Below, piece after piece: positions 35,668-42,214 of a DNA stretch of 44,601 bases. Origin of the DNA: Chloroflexota bacterium (GTDB taxonomy: Bacteria > Chloroflexota > Anaerolineae > Aggregatilineales > Phototrophicaceae); assembly GCA_011523705.1 (NCBI GenBank), contig WTGC01000085.1, positions 1 to 44,601 of the forward strand. The letters are read 5' to 3'. The position numbers were made by a program, and so were the translations under genes. Each line of letters starts with the position of its first letter. The stretch's first letter is position 1. The notes below the pieces were generated by a model, which worked only from the letters and a program-made list of their open reading frames with translations, searched no databases and had not been told where the DNA came from.

Positions 35668-36936
35668 CTACATGTGTTGAAGCACCGCCATCGTCGCATT
35701 CGCCGCCGGCATCACCCCAATCCGCGCGTCGCACGGCAGCTTCTCCAGCGCCCGGTCAATCGCCGTCTGCAATTCCGGCTGGGGATGCAGCAGCAGCGCC
35801 CGCACAAATTCCTCATCCAGCTCGGACACAAGCATCGTATGACAGCGCGCCGCATCGCGGGAGACCTGGAATGCTTTGTGCCGCCCGACCTGGAAACCTT
35901 CGCGCTCAAAGCGCTCGAAGACAGCTTCATGGCTGCGCATCGGCGGGTTCATCATCCACGTTTCATAATCGATACTGCCGCTGCCTTCCGGGCAGGCGGC
36001 GCAGAGGATCAAGACGCCGCCGGATTTCGTCACGGCGGCGGCATGCGCCATTCCCTTTTGCGCCTGGTAGATGTTGATGTCTTTGGGATGCCCGCCGGGC
36101 GAGGCGATCATCAAATCGAAAGACGCGTCCACCGGCGCCTGATAGAGCACCCGCGCTTCCGGGATGCCCGCCCGCATGACCGCGAAGGGATCGCCAGCCA
36201 AGGCGCGCACGATTTGCTTCTCGCCATTGAGCAGCGCGTTGACGGCGAAGTCGATGCCGATCAGGCGGCCGATCTCTTCGACATCCTGCCGCGCCGGATT
36301 CGCTTCATATTCGCCGAGCCGCGCGTTTGGATCGCGCATCATGGCGTGGTTGTGATTGATGGTCTTGGCGCCCGCCAAGCCAATTGCGGCGCTCTTGACT
36401 CCGCCTGAGAAACCCTGGAATTGATGTGGCTCGATATTGCCAATCACGATACGGTAATCGGCGGCCAGGTAGTCGCTGTTGATTTGCACCGGTGTGCCAC
36501 GCGCGGTCTCGCCCAGAAAGGTCAAATTCGCTTCGTCGCCGGCGTCATGGCAGATGACGCGATACCTTTCAAGAATCTCACTCGGCAGGATGGCTTCGTA
36601 TTCAGCCCCTTCCATGCGTGGATGCGTTCCGGTTGCGATGATGAAGAGCACATCTTCGTCGCGTACGCCGGCATGGCGCATGCCCTGTAAGACCGGCGGC
36701 AGCAGATGCTGGTGCGGCACGGGCCGCGTCTTGTCATTGATGGCGATGGCGACAGTCTGCCGGGCGCGCGGCGGTCTTACCGCGCCAAGCGGACTGTAAA
36801 CCGCGTTTCGAACGATAGTGGCTGGGTCGTCGGCCGGCTTCAGCATCCGCGGCGTCACGAAATCGACCGCGTAACCGGCTGGCAATTCAGCCATAATTTC
36901 GCACGTGCCGTAAGGAAGTTGGATTATCTGCGGCAA
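35668..36936 (-). CDS. LarA-type nickel-dependent racemase/epimerase homologue
   Basis: 422 residues beginning at a TTG (36934-36936) with AGGA about eight bases upstream. It is collinear with Lactobacillus plantarum LarA: ATGTH (His105), EPHQFQGFSGGVKS (His171, Lys181) and INHNH (His197) match LarA His108, His174, Lys184 and His200 with a constant offset of three. All residues that hold the nickel-pincer nucleotide and do catalysis are therefore kept. LarA racemises lactate; homologues act on malate, hydroxyglutarate or gluconate C2. Next to a UxaA-type dehydratase, a sugar-acid C2 epimerase is the likeliest reading. The cofactor makers LarB, LarC and LarE are not in this window. Confidence 0.88.
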   Translation of the reverse strand: MPQIIQLPYGTCEIMAELPAGYAVDFVTPRMLKPADDPATIVRNAVYSPLGAVRPPRARQTVAIAINDKTRPVPHQHLLPPVLQGMRHAGVRDEDVLFIIATGTHPRMEGAEYEAILPSEILERYRVICHDAGDEANLTFLGETARGTPVQINSDYLAADYRIVIGNIEPHQFQGFSGGVKSAAIGLAGAKTINHNHAMMRDPNARLGEYEANPARQDVEEIGRLIGIDFAVNALLNGEKQIVRALAGDPFAVMRAGIPEARVLYQAPVDASFDLMIASPGGHPKDINIYQAQKGMAHAAAVTKSGGVLILCAACPEGSGSIDYETWMMNPPMRSHEAVFERFEREGFQVGRHKAFQVSRDAARCHTMLVSELDEEFVRALLLHPQPELQTAIDRALEKLPCDARIGVMPAANATMAVLQHM

Positions 36937-36956
36937 AGTCCGATCCTATAGCAAAT

Positions 36957-37026
36957 GTAGGGGCGTCCCGCCGAGAGGCCCGCGCATTCTAATGCCTATT
37001 CAGGCGTTTCGGCAAAACGCCCCTAC
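36957..37026. repeat. GTAGGGGCGT...ACGCCCCTAC palindromic element
   Basis: Ten-base perfect inverted ends (36957-36966 and 37017-37026) enclose 50 bases. Half or whole copies of the same core occur at 15885, 26540, 44541 and 44574, making this a dispersed REP-like family. Confidence 0.75.
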
Positions 37027-37028
37027 CA

Positions 37029-37317
37029 GGCTTGTCCGGTACTGCAAAAAAGCCCGTTTTCCGTATGTCTTACCCCATCCCCGGCCCTTCCCGTAGCGCA
37101 GTGTCTACGCGCGCCTGTGAACTAGGGAAGGGTGACTCGACGGTAGACATGGGAGATTCGGGTACCAAAGCAGTGAGAAACCTGTGTTGCCGAGTGCTCC
37201 GCTATAGCGCTCCCCCTTCCTTAGCTTGCTGGGTCACGTAGACATAGACCTTCGGGAAGGGGGTTGGGGGGATGGGGTGTAACCGGCGCAAAAGCATGGA
37301 CCAGTACCGGACAAGCC
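37029..37317. mobile_element. MITE-like element with 16-bp perfect terminal inverted repeats
   Basis: GGCTTGTCCGGTACTG (37029-37044) and its exact complement CAGTACCGGACAAGCC (37302-37317) bound 289 bases. Inside are further complementary blocks: TTACCCCATCCCC (37069-37081) against GGGGGATGGGGTGTAA (about 37267-37282), and CCCTTCCC against GGGAAGGG. There is no coding capacity. A target-site duplication is not clear. The interior shares AGTGTCTACGCG with the repeat at 14079-14144. Confidence 0.65.
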
Positions 37318-37350
37318 CTACAGTTACCTTGATTGCGGAAGGGCGGGAAG

Positions 37351-38523
37351 CTAAATGCTTGGACCAACGCGATGAATGGCGAAACTATTATTGTCGCGCA
37401 GAGCCTCCGACTTGGTCAGATAACCATTGCAGACGCGCTCGACCTCGTCGTAGACGATCTGGCCGGCTTCGGCCAGCGTGATCTCGCCATAGAAAACGCC
37501 GCTGACGTCCACATCCACCGTATCGCGCATCAGCTCGAAGGACTGCCGGTTGCCGGTCACTTTAACGGTCGGCATGATGGGATGATTCGAGGTGTGCCCG
37601 CCACCGGTACAGAAGGTCAAAACCTGGCAGCCAGCCGCCGCCATGCTGCTGATGCTCTCCGCGCCCATGCCCGGACCGTACATCACATAATTTCCCGGGT
37701 CGGTCTTGACTGGCGCTTCGGCGATTTCGAGGTATTCAATGATCGGGCTGTCTCCGATCTTCTTGACCGCGCCCATCGACTTCTCTTCGATGGTTGTCAA
37801 TCCGCCAGCCATATTATCGCCGGTCGGCTGCGAGCCGCGGATATCTTCGCCGCTGGCCAAAGCGCGCGCTTCCATGTGCTGGACGCCAGCCAGGATCGCC
37901 TCGGCGACCGCCGGGCTGGCCGCCTTGTCCGTCAGCCAATTCTCGCAGCCCATCCATTCGGTGCACTCCGCCATCAGCATGCGCCCGCCCTGGGCGATCA
38001 GAATCTCGCCGGCCAGTCCATTGGCCGGATTGCTCGCCAAGCCGGATGTCGTATCGGAAGTGCCGCATTCGGTGCCAAAGAGGATCTTGCTCATCGGCGC
38101 CGCTTCTTTCGCCTGGAGGCTGATCTGGCGCGCGAAGTCTTGCGCGTAGCGGGTGGCCTTGTCGACTGCGCTGATGAAGCCGCCATCGCCGCGGATATTG
38201 ACGGTGGCGATCGGCTTGCCCGTCGGCGCGATATCGTCGGCGAGGTCTTCCGCGGTCATGCCCTCTTCCTTGAAGTGGTCAATGATGACGACGGCGCCCA
38301 CGTTCGGGTTCATCGCCGTGCCGGCCAGGAAGCGCCGCGTCACGCGCAGATCAGGCGCCACTTGGCAGCGCCCGTTGGCATGCGTGATCGGCACCGCGCC
38401 ATGAATCGTATCGGCGACGCGCTCGCAAACGCCGTTGGCATAAACCGTGCCGGACAAGATCAGCAGATGATTGCGGATTCCCACATCTCCGTTGGGGCGG
38501 ATGTAGCCTAGAAATTCTGACAT
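37351..38523 (-). CDS. UxaA/GarD-family dehydratase, large (C-terminal) subunit
   Basis: 390 residues from ATG 38521-38523 (MSEFLGYIRPNGDVGIRN), with AAAGG eight bases upstream; an earlier in-frame start at 38541 lacks this. Family motifs are GYIRPNGDVGIRNHLLIL at the N-terminus, NIRGDGG, GTECGTSDTTSGLASNPANG in the middle, and FCTGGGHTSNHPIMPTVKVTGN near the end. Enzymes of this group (altronate, galactarate dehydratases) remove water from sugar acids to give 2-keto-3-deoxy acids. In UxaA the SAF domain is fused at the N-terminus; here it is a separate gene at 38544-38858, 20 bases upstream. The exact substrate is not known. Confidence 0.9.
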   Translation of the reverse strand: MSEFLGYIRPNGDVGIRNHLLILSGTVYANGVCERVADTIHGAVPITHANGRCQVAPDLRVTRRFLAGTAMNPNVGAVVIIDHFKEEGMTAEDLADDIAPTGKPIATVNIRGDGGFISAVDKATRYAQDFARQISLQAKEAAPMSKILFGTECGTSDTTSGLASNPANGLAGEILIAQGGRMLMAECTEWMGCENWLTDKAASPAVAEAILAGVQHMEARALASGEDIRGSQPTGDNMAGGLTTIEEKSMGAVKKIGDSPIIEYLEIAEAPVKTDPGNYVMYGPGMGAESISSMAAAGCQVLTFCTGGGHTSNHPIMPTVKVTGNRQSFELMRDTVDVDVSGVFYGEITLAEAGQIVYDEVERVCNGYLTKSEALRDNNSFAIHRVGPSI

Positions 38524-38543
38524 GATGTACCTTTCCCCCAAAT

Positions 38544-38858
38544 CTATTCAGCCGCTACCGATTCGCGTTCCGAGAGGTCGCCGCGTCCGCGATTGCTCTC
38601 GACATTATGGTCATGGACGTGCTCGCCCTCTTTGATATCGCGGCTGGCCGAGCCGATGCTGAGCCCGTATTTGAGCACGGTGTCGCCTTCGGCGATATCC
38701 ATCAGCGCGATCTTGTGCCCGTAGGCGATTTCGTCCAACGCGATGACTTCGAGGTCGCTGCGCTCGCCATTGCAGCCGACGTGGTCGCCGGTTTGTATCG
38801 GCTCGATCACGGCGGTGCCGACATTGTCCGTGGCGTAGACGACGAATACCTTTTTCAT
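38544..38858 (-). CDS. UxaA-type SAF-domain small subunit
   Basis: 104 residues from ATG 38856-38858 (MKKVFVVYATDNVGTAVIEP), with AAAGG about eight bases upstream; the longer frame from 38987 overlaps the neighbouring gene and has no family match. It contains the SAF-like fold of altronate dehydratase N-termini: IALDEIAYGHKIALMDIAEGDTVLKYGLSIGSASRDIKEGEHVHDHNVES. The GHKIALxxIxxGxxVxKYGxxIGxAxxDIxxGxxVHxHN pattern is diagnostic. It pairs with the large subunit 20 bases downstream to form the complete dehydratase. Confidence 0.92.
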   Translation of the reverse strand: MKKVFVVYATDNVGTAVIEPIQTGDHVGCNGERSDLEVIALDEIAYGHKIALMDIAEGDTVLKYGLSIGSASRDIKEGEHVHDHNVESNRGRGDLSERESVAAE

Positions 38859-38911
38859 GGCTTGCCTTTCTGTGTATCCGGTCGCTACATTGTCCAATGT
38901 TGGCGCTTGGG

Positions 38912-39739
38912 TTACAAGGCGTAGCTCAAGACGAAGAAGTCGCCGTTGAAGGGGTGGGTGATGACCATCTTTCGGCCCGCTGTCCATTCTTCCTGTGTTA
39001 ACAAGCTCTTGAGATACCGTCGGCGTTGGCGGAAGTCAATGTCCATACTATAAGGGATTATAAAGCTGATTGTGTCGTCTCTAATCGCAGGAAAATAATC
39101 CGGATTCAGTATATTTGTTTTCTCGATTACATCGGCCTCTACCTGTAGTCTAAATGCAACTGATGCGTTCTTGACACTGCGATATTGATTGGAAAGCACT
39201 TCATGCGCCAACGCTCGTGAAAGCGAATCCAAATGCTCGGGACGGATTGATCGCTCATCTTCAATTAGACAATCAGCAAAGACTTGACCAAGCACGAACT
39301 GGACTACTTCTTCTGTATTCGCGGTCTCAAAGAAATTACCATGAATAAGGCAAAGCTTTGTGTAACATTGGCGCTGGCCGCGAATCAAATAAAAGACCTC
39401 GCGGATTGGCATCGACTTCGCATCTTCGCCAGCCGCGTTCATGGACTCGTAAATCTCATTTGCCTTTTCATTCCCCAACGAATCAATTGATATTGCGCCC
39501 GCCGGGATATGCGATTGGAAGGTCGATATAGAATACGAGCTACTGTCCTTCAGTCCCAGCAACTCTCCGCCGGGCGGGTCGCCGCCAGGGTTGAAGCGGA
39601 GTGCCAGTGTCGGGAACCCGCCCTTGCCACGAAACGACAGAGGATCCGAGGGAAACGGAAAATCCGTCAGATTTGGCACGAATTGAAGTCGTCTTCGATT
39701 GTGCAGGAGATATGCAAAAAAGTGATAGATAGAAAACAT
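38912..39739 (-). CDS. Uncharacterised protein, candidate restriction endonuclease
   Basis: 275 residues; ATG 39737-39739 has CAGGTG seven bases upstream. It lies 55 bases after the methyltransferase gene in the same direction, the usual setting of a type II endonuclease. The N-terminal region has FRGKGGFPTLALRFNPGG and GGELLGLKDSSSYSISTFQSHIPAG. This resembles a GGEL-x2-LKDS-x-S-x3-F-x-S-x-IP pattern I associate with some type II endonucleases (possibly HindVP-like), but I cannot confirm it. A classical PD-(D/E)xK triad is not obvious: the expected (D/E)-x-K reads GLK. The rest (YSMDIDFRQRRRYLKSLLTQ...) is not recognised. Function is inferred from context only. Confidence 0.55.
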   Translation of the reverse strand: MFSIYHFFAYLLHNRRRLQFVPNLTDFPFPSDPLSFRGKGGFPTLALRFNPGGDPPGGELLGLKDSSSYSISTFQSHIPAGAISIDSLGNEKANEIYESMNAAGEDAKSMPIREVFYLIRGQRQCYTKLCLIHGNFFETANTEEVVQFVLGQVFADCLIEDERSIRPEHLDSLSRALAHEVLSNQYRSVKNASVAFRLQVEADVIEKTNILNPDYFPAIRDDTISFIIPYSMDIDFRQRRRYLKSLLTQEEWTAGRKMVITHPFNGDFFVLSYAL

Positions 39740-39794
39740 GTGGTCACCTGCGCTCTGCCCTGAGCACCTACATGGCCACAGCCGGCGCAGGAAT

Positions 39795-40670
39795 TCAATA
39801 GTTTCTAATAAAAAGCTCGTTGCCCTTTTCCGCCTTGCCCTGCATGTAATTGTTCATCCCATATTGCAGCGTCCACTCCTTGATATCCGCGAAGCTGAAT
39901 AGGTCGCGGATAACTGGCGAATCGTCATAAGTTATCAACCACTTGTGCGAACAGCGGCGCATATTTTCGGCAAAGCGCTCATGGTCGAAACTGGTATGCA
40001 GCTCGCCGTTGACGCCATAGAGTCTGGATTGTGTAGCCTTCCAGTAGGGTGGATCAAGAAAGATGAAGACATTGTCGCCCTCGCAGTGCAGCAATGGTTC
40101 GTAATCGCCATGACAGATTTCCACGTCTCGTAGCAGTGGTTCAAGCCGCTGCAATCTGACAATCGAAGAGTCCGTGAATCGGCCCTCGTATGAGCCACGC
40201 GAATAACCGCCTGAATCCACCATGCCCGAAAACGTGATGCGGTTCAAAACAAAAAAACGCACCGCCCGCTCCAACTCATTGCGCATCGTGTCGGGAGCGT
40301 GCAGATGGCGCCATAGCTCCCTGCCGTTGTTGAAGCCGTCCTTGAAGACCTTTACGCCATGTACAAGTTCGTTGATGTTCTGTTGCGCCGCCCGCCAGAA
40401 ATAAATCAGGTCCTCGTTCAAGTCGTTTATCACATAGCGCCGAATCTTGCGGTCATAAAGGCATTTCATTGCCAAGAATACCGAGCCGCCACCGAGAAAT
40501 GGCTCACGATACTCCTCAATGCAAGGTGGTAAATCCTTCAGAATCTGTCGAATAGCGCGAGATTTGCCGCCGGGGTAACGCAAGGGGCTTTTGACGGTCG
40601 TCATCGGCTTCGTGTCATCTTTAATCTCTGGCCTTGACTCTGCCACGCGCTTTTCGTTTAGCGGCCCCAT
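39795..40670 (-). CDS. D12-class (Dam/DpnM-like) DNA adenine N6-methyltransferase
   Basis: 291 residues from ATG 40668-40670, or 269 from the ATG at 40604 (MTTVKSPLRYPGGKSRA); no ribosome site decides. Motifs of the alpha-class enzymes are in order: LRYPGGKSRAIRQIL (AdoMet-binding motif X), YREPFLGGGSVFLAM (motif I), and FLDPPYWK (catalytic DPPY, motif IV). The C-terminal YGMNNYMQGKAEKGNELFIRNY is also typical of the class. Dam and DpnM methylate GATC; the specificity here cannot be predicted by eye. With the unknown gene immediately downstream it probably forms a restriction-modification system. The pair appears more AT-rich than the surrounding metabolic genes. Confidence 0.93.
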   Translation of the reverse strand: MGPLNEKRVAESRPEIKDDTKPMTTVKSPLRYPGGKSRAIRQILKDLPPCIEEYREPFLGGGSVFLAMKCLYDRKIRRYVINDLNEDLIYFWRAAQQNINELVHGVKVFKDGFNNGRELWRHLHAPDTMRNELERAVRFFVLNRITFSGMVDSGGYSRGSYEGRFTDSSIVRLQRLEPLLRDVEICHGDYEPLLHCEGDNVFIFLDPPYWKATQSRLYGVNGELHTSFDHERFAENMRRCSHKWLITYDDSPVIRDLFSFADIKEWTLQYGMNNYMQGKAEKGNELFIRNY

Positions 40671-40806
40671 TTAGCTGTCGCTCTTGCGAAGCGGAAATCG
40701 TTTAGTCTGTGAAGTCTACATTTACTATAGTGTCTTCAACTGGCAATGTGGGATGATCCTCTCCCAGACAGCGGCAGACCCGCCACAGCCGCGCACTTAC
40801 AAACCA

Positions 40807-42060
40807 TCAAGCCCCACCCAGCCGCGCCTGCAAACCCGCCAGCGCCTCATCGAGCGTCAACTCGCCGGCGAAGTAGGCGCGCAAGAGTTCATTCGACGCC
40901 GCGTAGTACACCGGCGCCTGCGGATGCAGATCCAGCGCGATCGCCTGATCCTGCAGCTTTGGAACTTCGCGCGCGAAGGCATTCAGCGCGACGGCGACAA
41001 CTTCGTCATCAGTCTCGAAATCGATCCCGCTCGCGGCCAGGTCCTCCCGCGCCGGGATCGTCAGCGTGCGCGCGGCAAACTCGGCGCTGACTTCCGGCTG
41101 CAGCAAATACGCGAAGACCTTCGCCACCGCTTCACTGTCATTCGTGTCAGCATAAGCCACGAGCATAGTCGCCTGCGCCACGCCCGTGCCGCCCGCTGGA
41201 CCGGAGGGGTTCGCGACGATTGCCCACGCGAAGTCATCGCCGACCTGCGCCGCCACTTCTTCCACTTTCCAACTGCCGCAGATGTACATCACCGTCTCGC
41301 CGCGGACGAAATAATCTTGCGACTTGCCCGTGCCCAGCAGCGTATCCGCCGGCGTCTTGCCCGCTTCCATCAACCCGTGGAGGATTTGAAGAAATTCGCG
41401 CAAGCCAGCGGCATCGGGAAGCGTCAGCCGACCGTCCTCGTCAATGTACTCGGCGCCCAGGCTCATAGCGGGACCGACCAAGCGATGATCCTTGTTATCC
41501 ACCGACAGCGCATAGGAGGCGTCCGTCGCCTGCACGACCTCGTCCAGCGCCGTCAGCCAATCGTCCCAGCTCGCGCCCTCGCCCGGCAGCGTCACGCCCG
41601 CCTGCTCAAACAGCGATACGTTGACAAAAGGGGCGACCACGCCCAAGGCATCGGGGAAGGCGTAGATTCCCCGGTCGTCGGGGAGAACGCGCAGAAACTC
41701 AAAGTAGACTGGGCGAAAGTTTGCGGTCAGCGCCTCGCCGAGCAGCGGACGCAAATCAACATAAATGCCCGGCATCCAGCCGCGCTTGGCGCGCGCGATA
41801 TCGTAGGCCGCATCGGCGTCATACGCTGCTTGCAGTCGCTCAAGCTGGTCTTCTTCGGCGGTCACGTCGACAACAACTTGGATGTCCCGATTCTCTTCCG
41901 AGAAGCGCGCCAGCAAGTCTTCATAGACTGCGCATTCGTTACCGTCCTCAAAGCAGAGGAAGCGCAATGCAACCGTCTCCTGCGCCAGTGCGTATGCGCC
42001 GGACAAAACGATCAGCGCGGGGAGAAGTAGAAAGCACAATGCCCGTTTCATATTCGCCAT
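40807..42060 (-). CDS. Sugar ABC transporter substrate-binding protein (Sec-exported)
   Basis: 417 residues. Start ATG 42058-42060 has a GGATGG-type site, though the ATG three codons on is possible. A Sec signal peptide (MKRALCFLLLPALIVLSGAYALAQE) has cleavage after ALA. The mature part is MalE/UgpB-like: FSEENRDIQVVVDVT, IYAFPDALGVVAPFVNVSLFEQAGVTLP, SWDDWLTALDEV, and YFVRGETVMYICGSWKVEEV. It lies 154 bases downstream of the fused permease at 42215, whose substrate it would deliver. It uses the Sec rather than the Tat route, unlike the binding protein at 14186. The two Cys in LCFEDGNECAVYEDLL may form a disulphide. The substrate is unknown. Confidence 0.9.
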   Translation of the reverse strand: MANMKRALCFLLLPALIVLSGAYALAQETVALRFLCFEDGNECAVYEDLLARFSEENRDIQVVVDVTAEEDQLERLQAAYDADAAYDIARAKRGWMPGIYVDLRPLLGEALTANFRPVYFEFLRVLPDDRGIYAFPDALGVVAPFVNVSLFEQAGVTLPGEGASWDDWLTALDEVVQATDASYALSVDNKDHRLVGPAMSLGAEYIDEDGRLTLPDAAGLREFLQILHGLMEAGKTPADTLLGTGKSQDYFVRGETVMYICGSWKVEEVAAQVGDDFAWAIVANPSGPAGGTGVAQATMLVAYADTNDSEAVAKVFAYLLQPEVSAEFAARTLTIPAREDLAASGIDFETDDEVVAVALNAFAREVPKLQDQAIALDLHPQAPVYYAASNELLRAYFAGELTLDEALAGLQARLGGA

Positions 42061-42149
42061 CCATTCACTTCGCGAAAGCAGATCGGATCAAGTCCAATAA
42101 CCATTGTCGCATATTTGGGCAGAGGATGAGCGTTGAAAACTGGCATACT

Positions 42150-42174
42150 GTAGGGTGACCCAAGGGTCGACCCT
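42150..42174. repeat. Small inverted repeat between permease and binding protein genes
   Basis: GTAGGGTGACCC and GGGTCGACCCT are nearly complementary and resemble a diverged GTAGGGGCGA element. It may stabilise or attenuate the transcript between the two ABC genes. Confidence 0.45.
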
Positions 42175-42214
42175 GCAGTTCGCGCGGGTCGGCTCGGCAC
42201 AATTTGACAGTCCG

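Larger units (their letters stand above)
36937..37350. other. Repeat-filled intergenic region between LarA and UxaA genes
   Basis: 414 bases without a gene, almost entirely made of a GTAGGGGCG element (36957-37026) and an inverted-repeat-bounded element (37029-37317). Any transcript crossing it from uxaA to larA would pass strong hairpins. Confidence 0.8.

Noticed and set aside
37333..38511. 392-codon plus-strand frame opposite the UxaA large subunit
   Set aside because: Antisense shadow; UxaA motifs on the minus strand are unambiguous.
40684..42030. 448-codon plus-strand frame opposite the second binding protein
   Set aside because: Antisense shadow; the minus strand shows a signal peptide and MalE-like fold.
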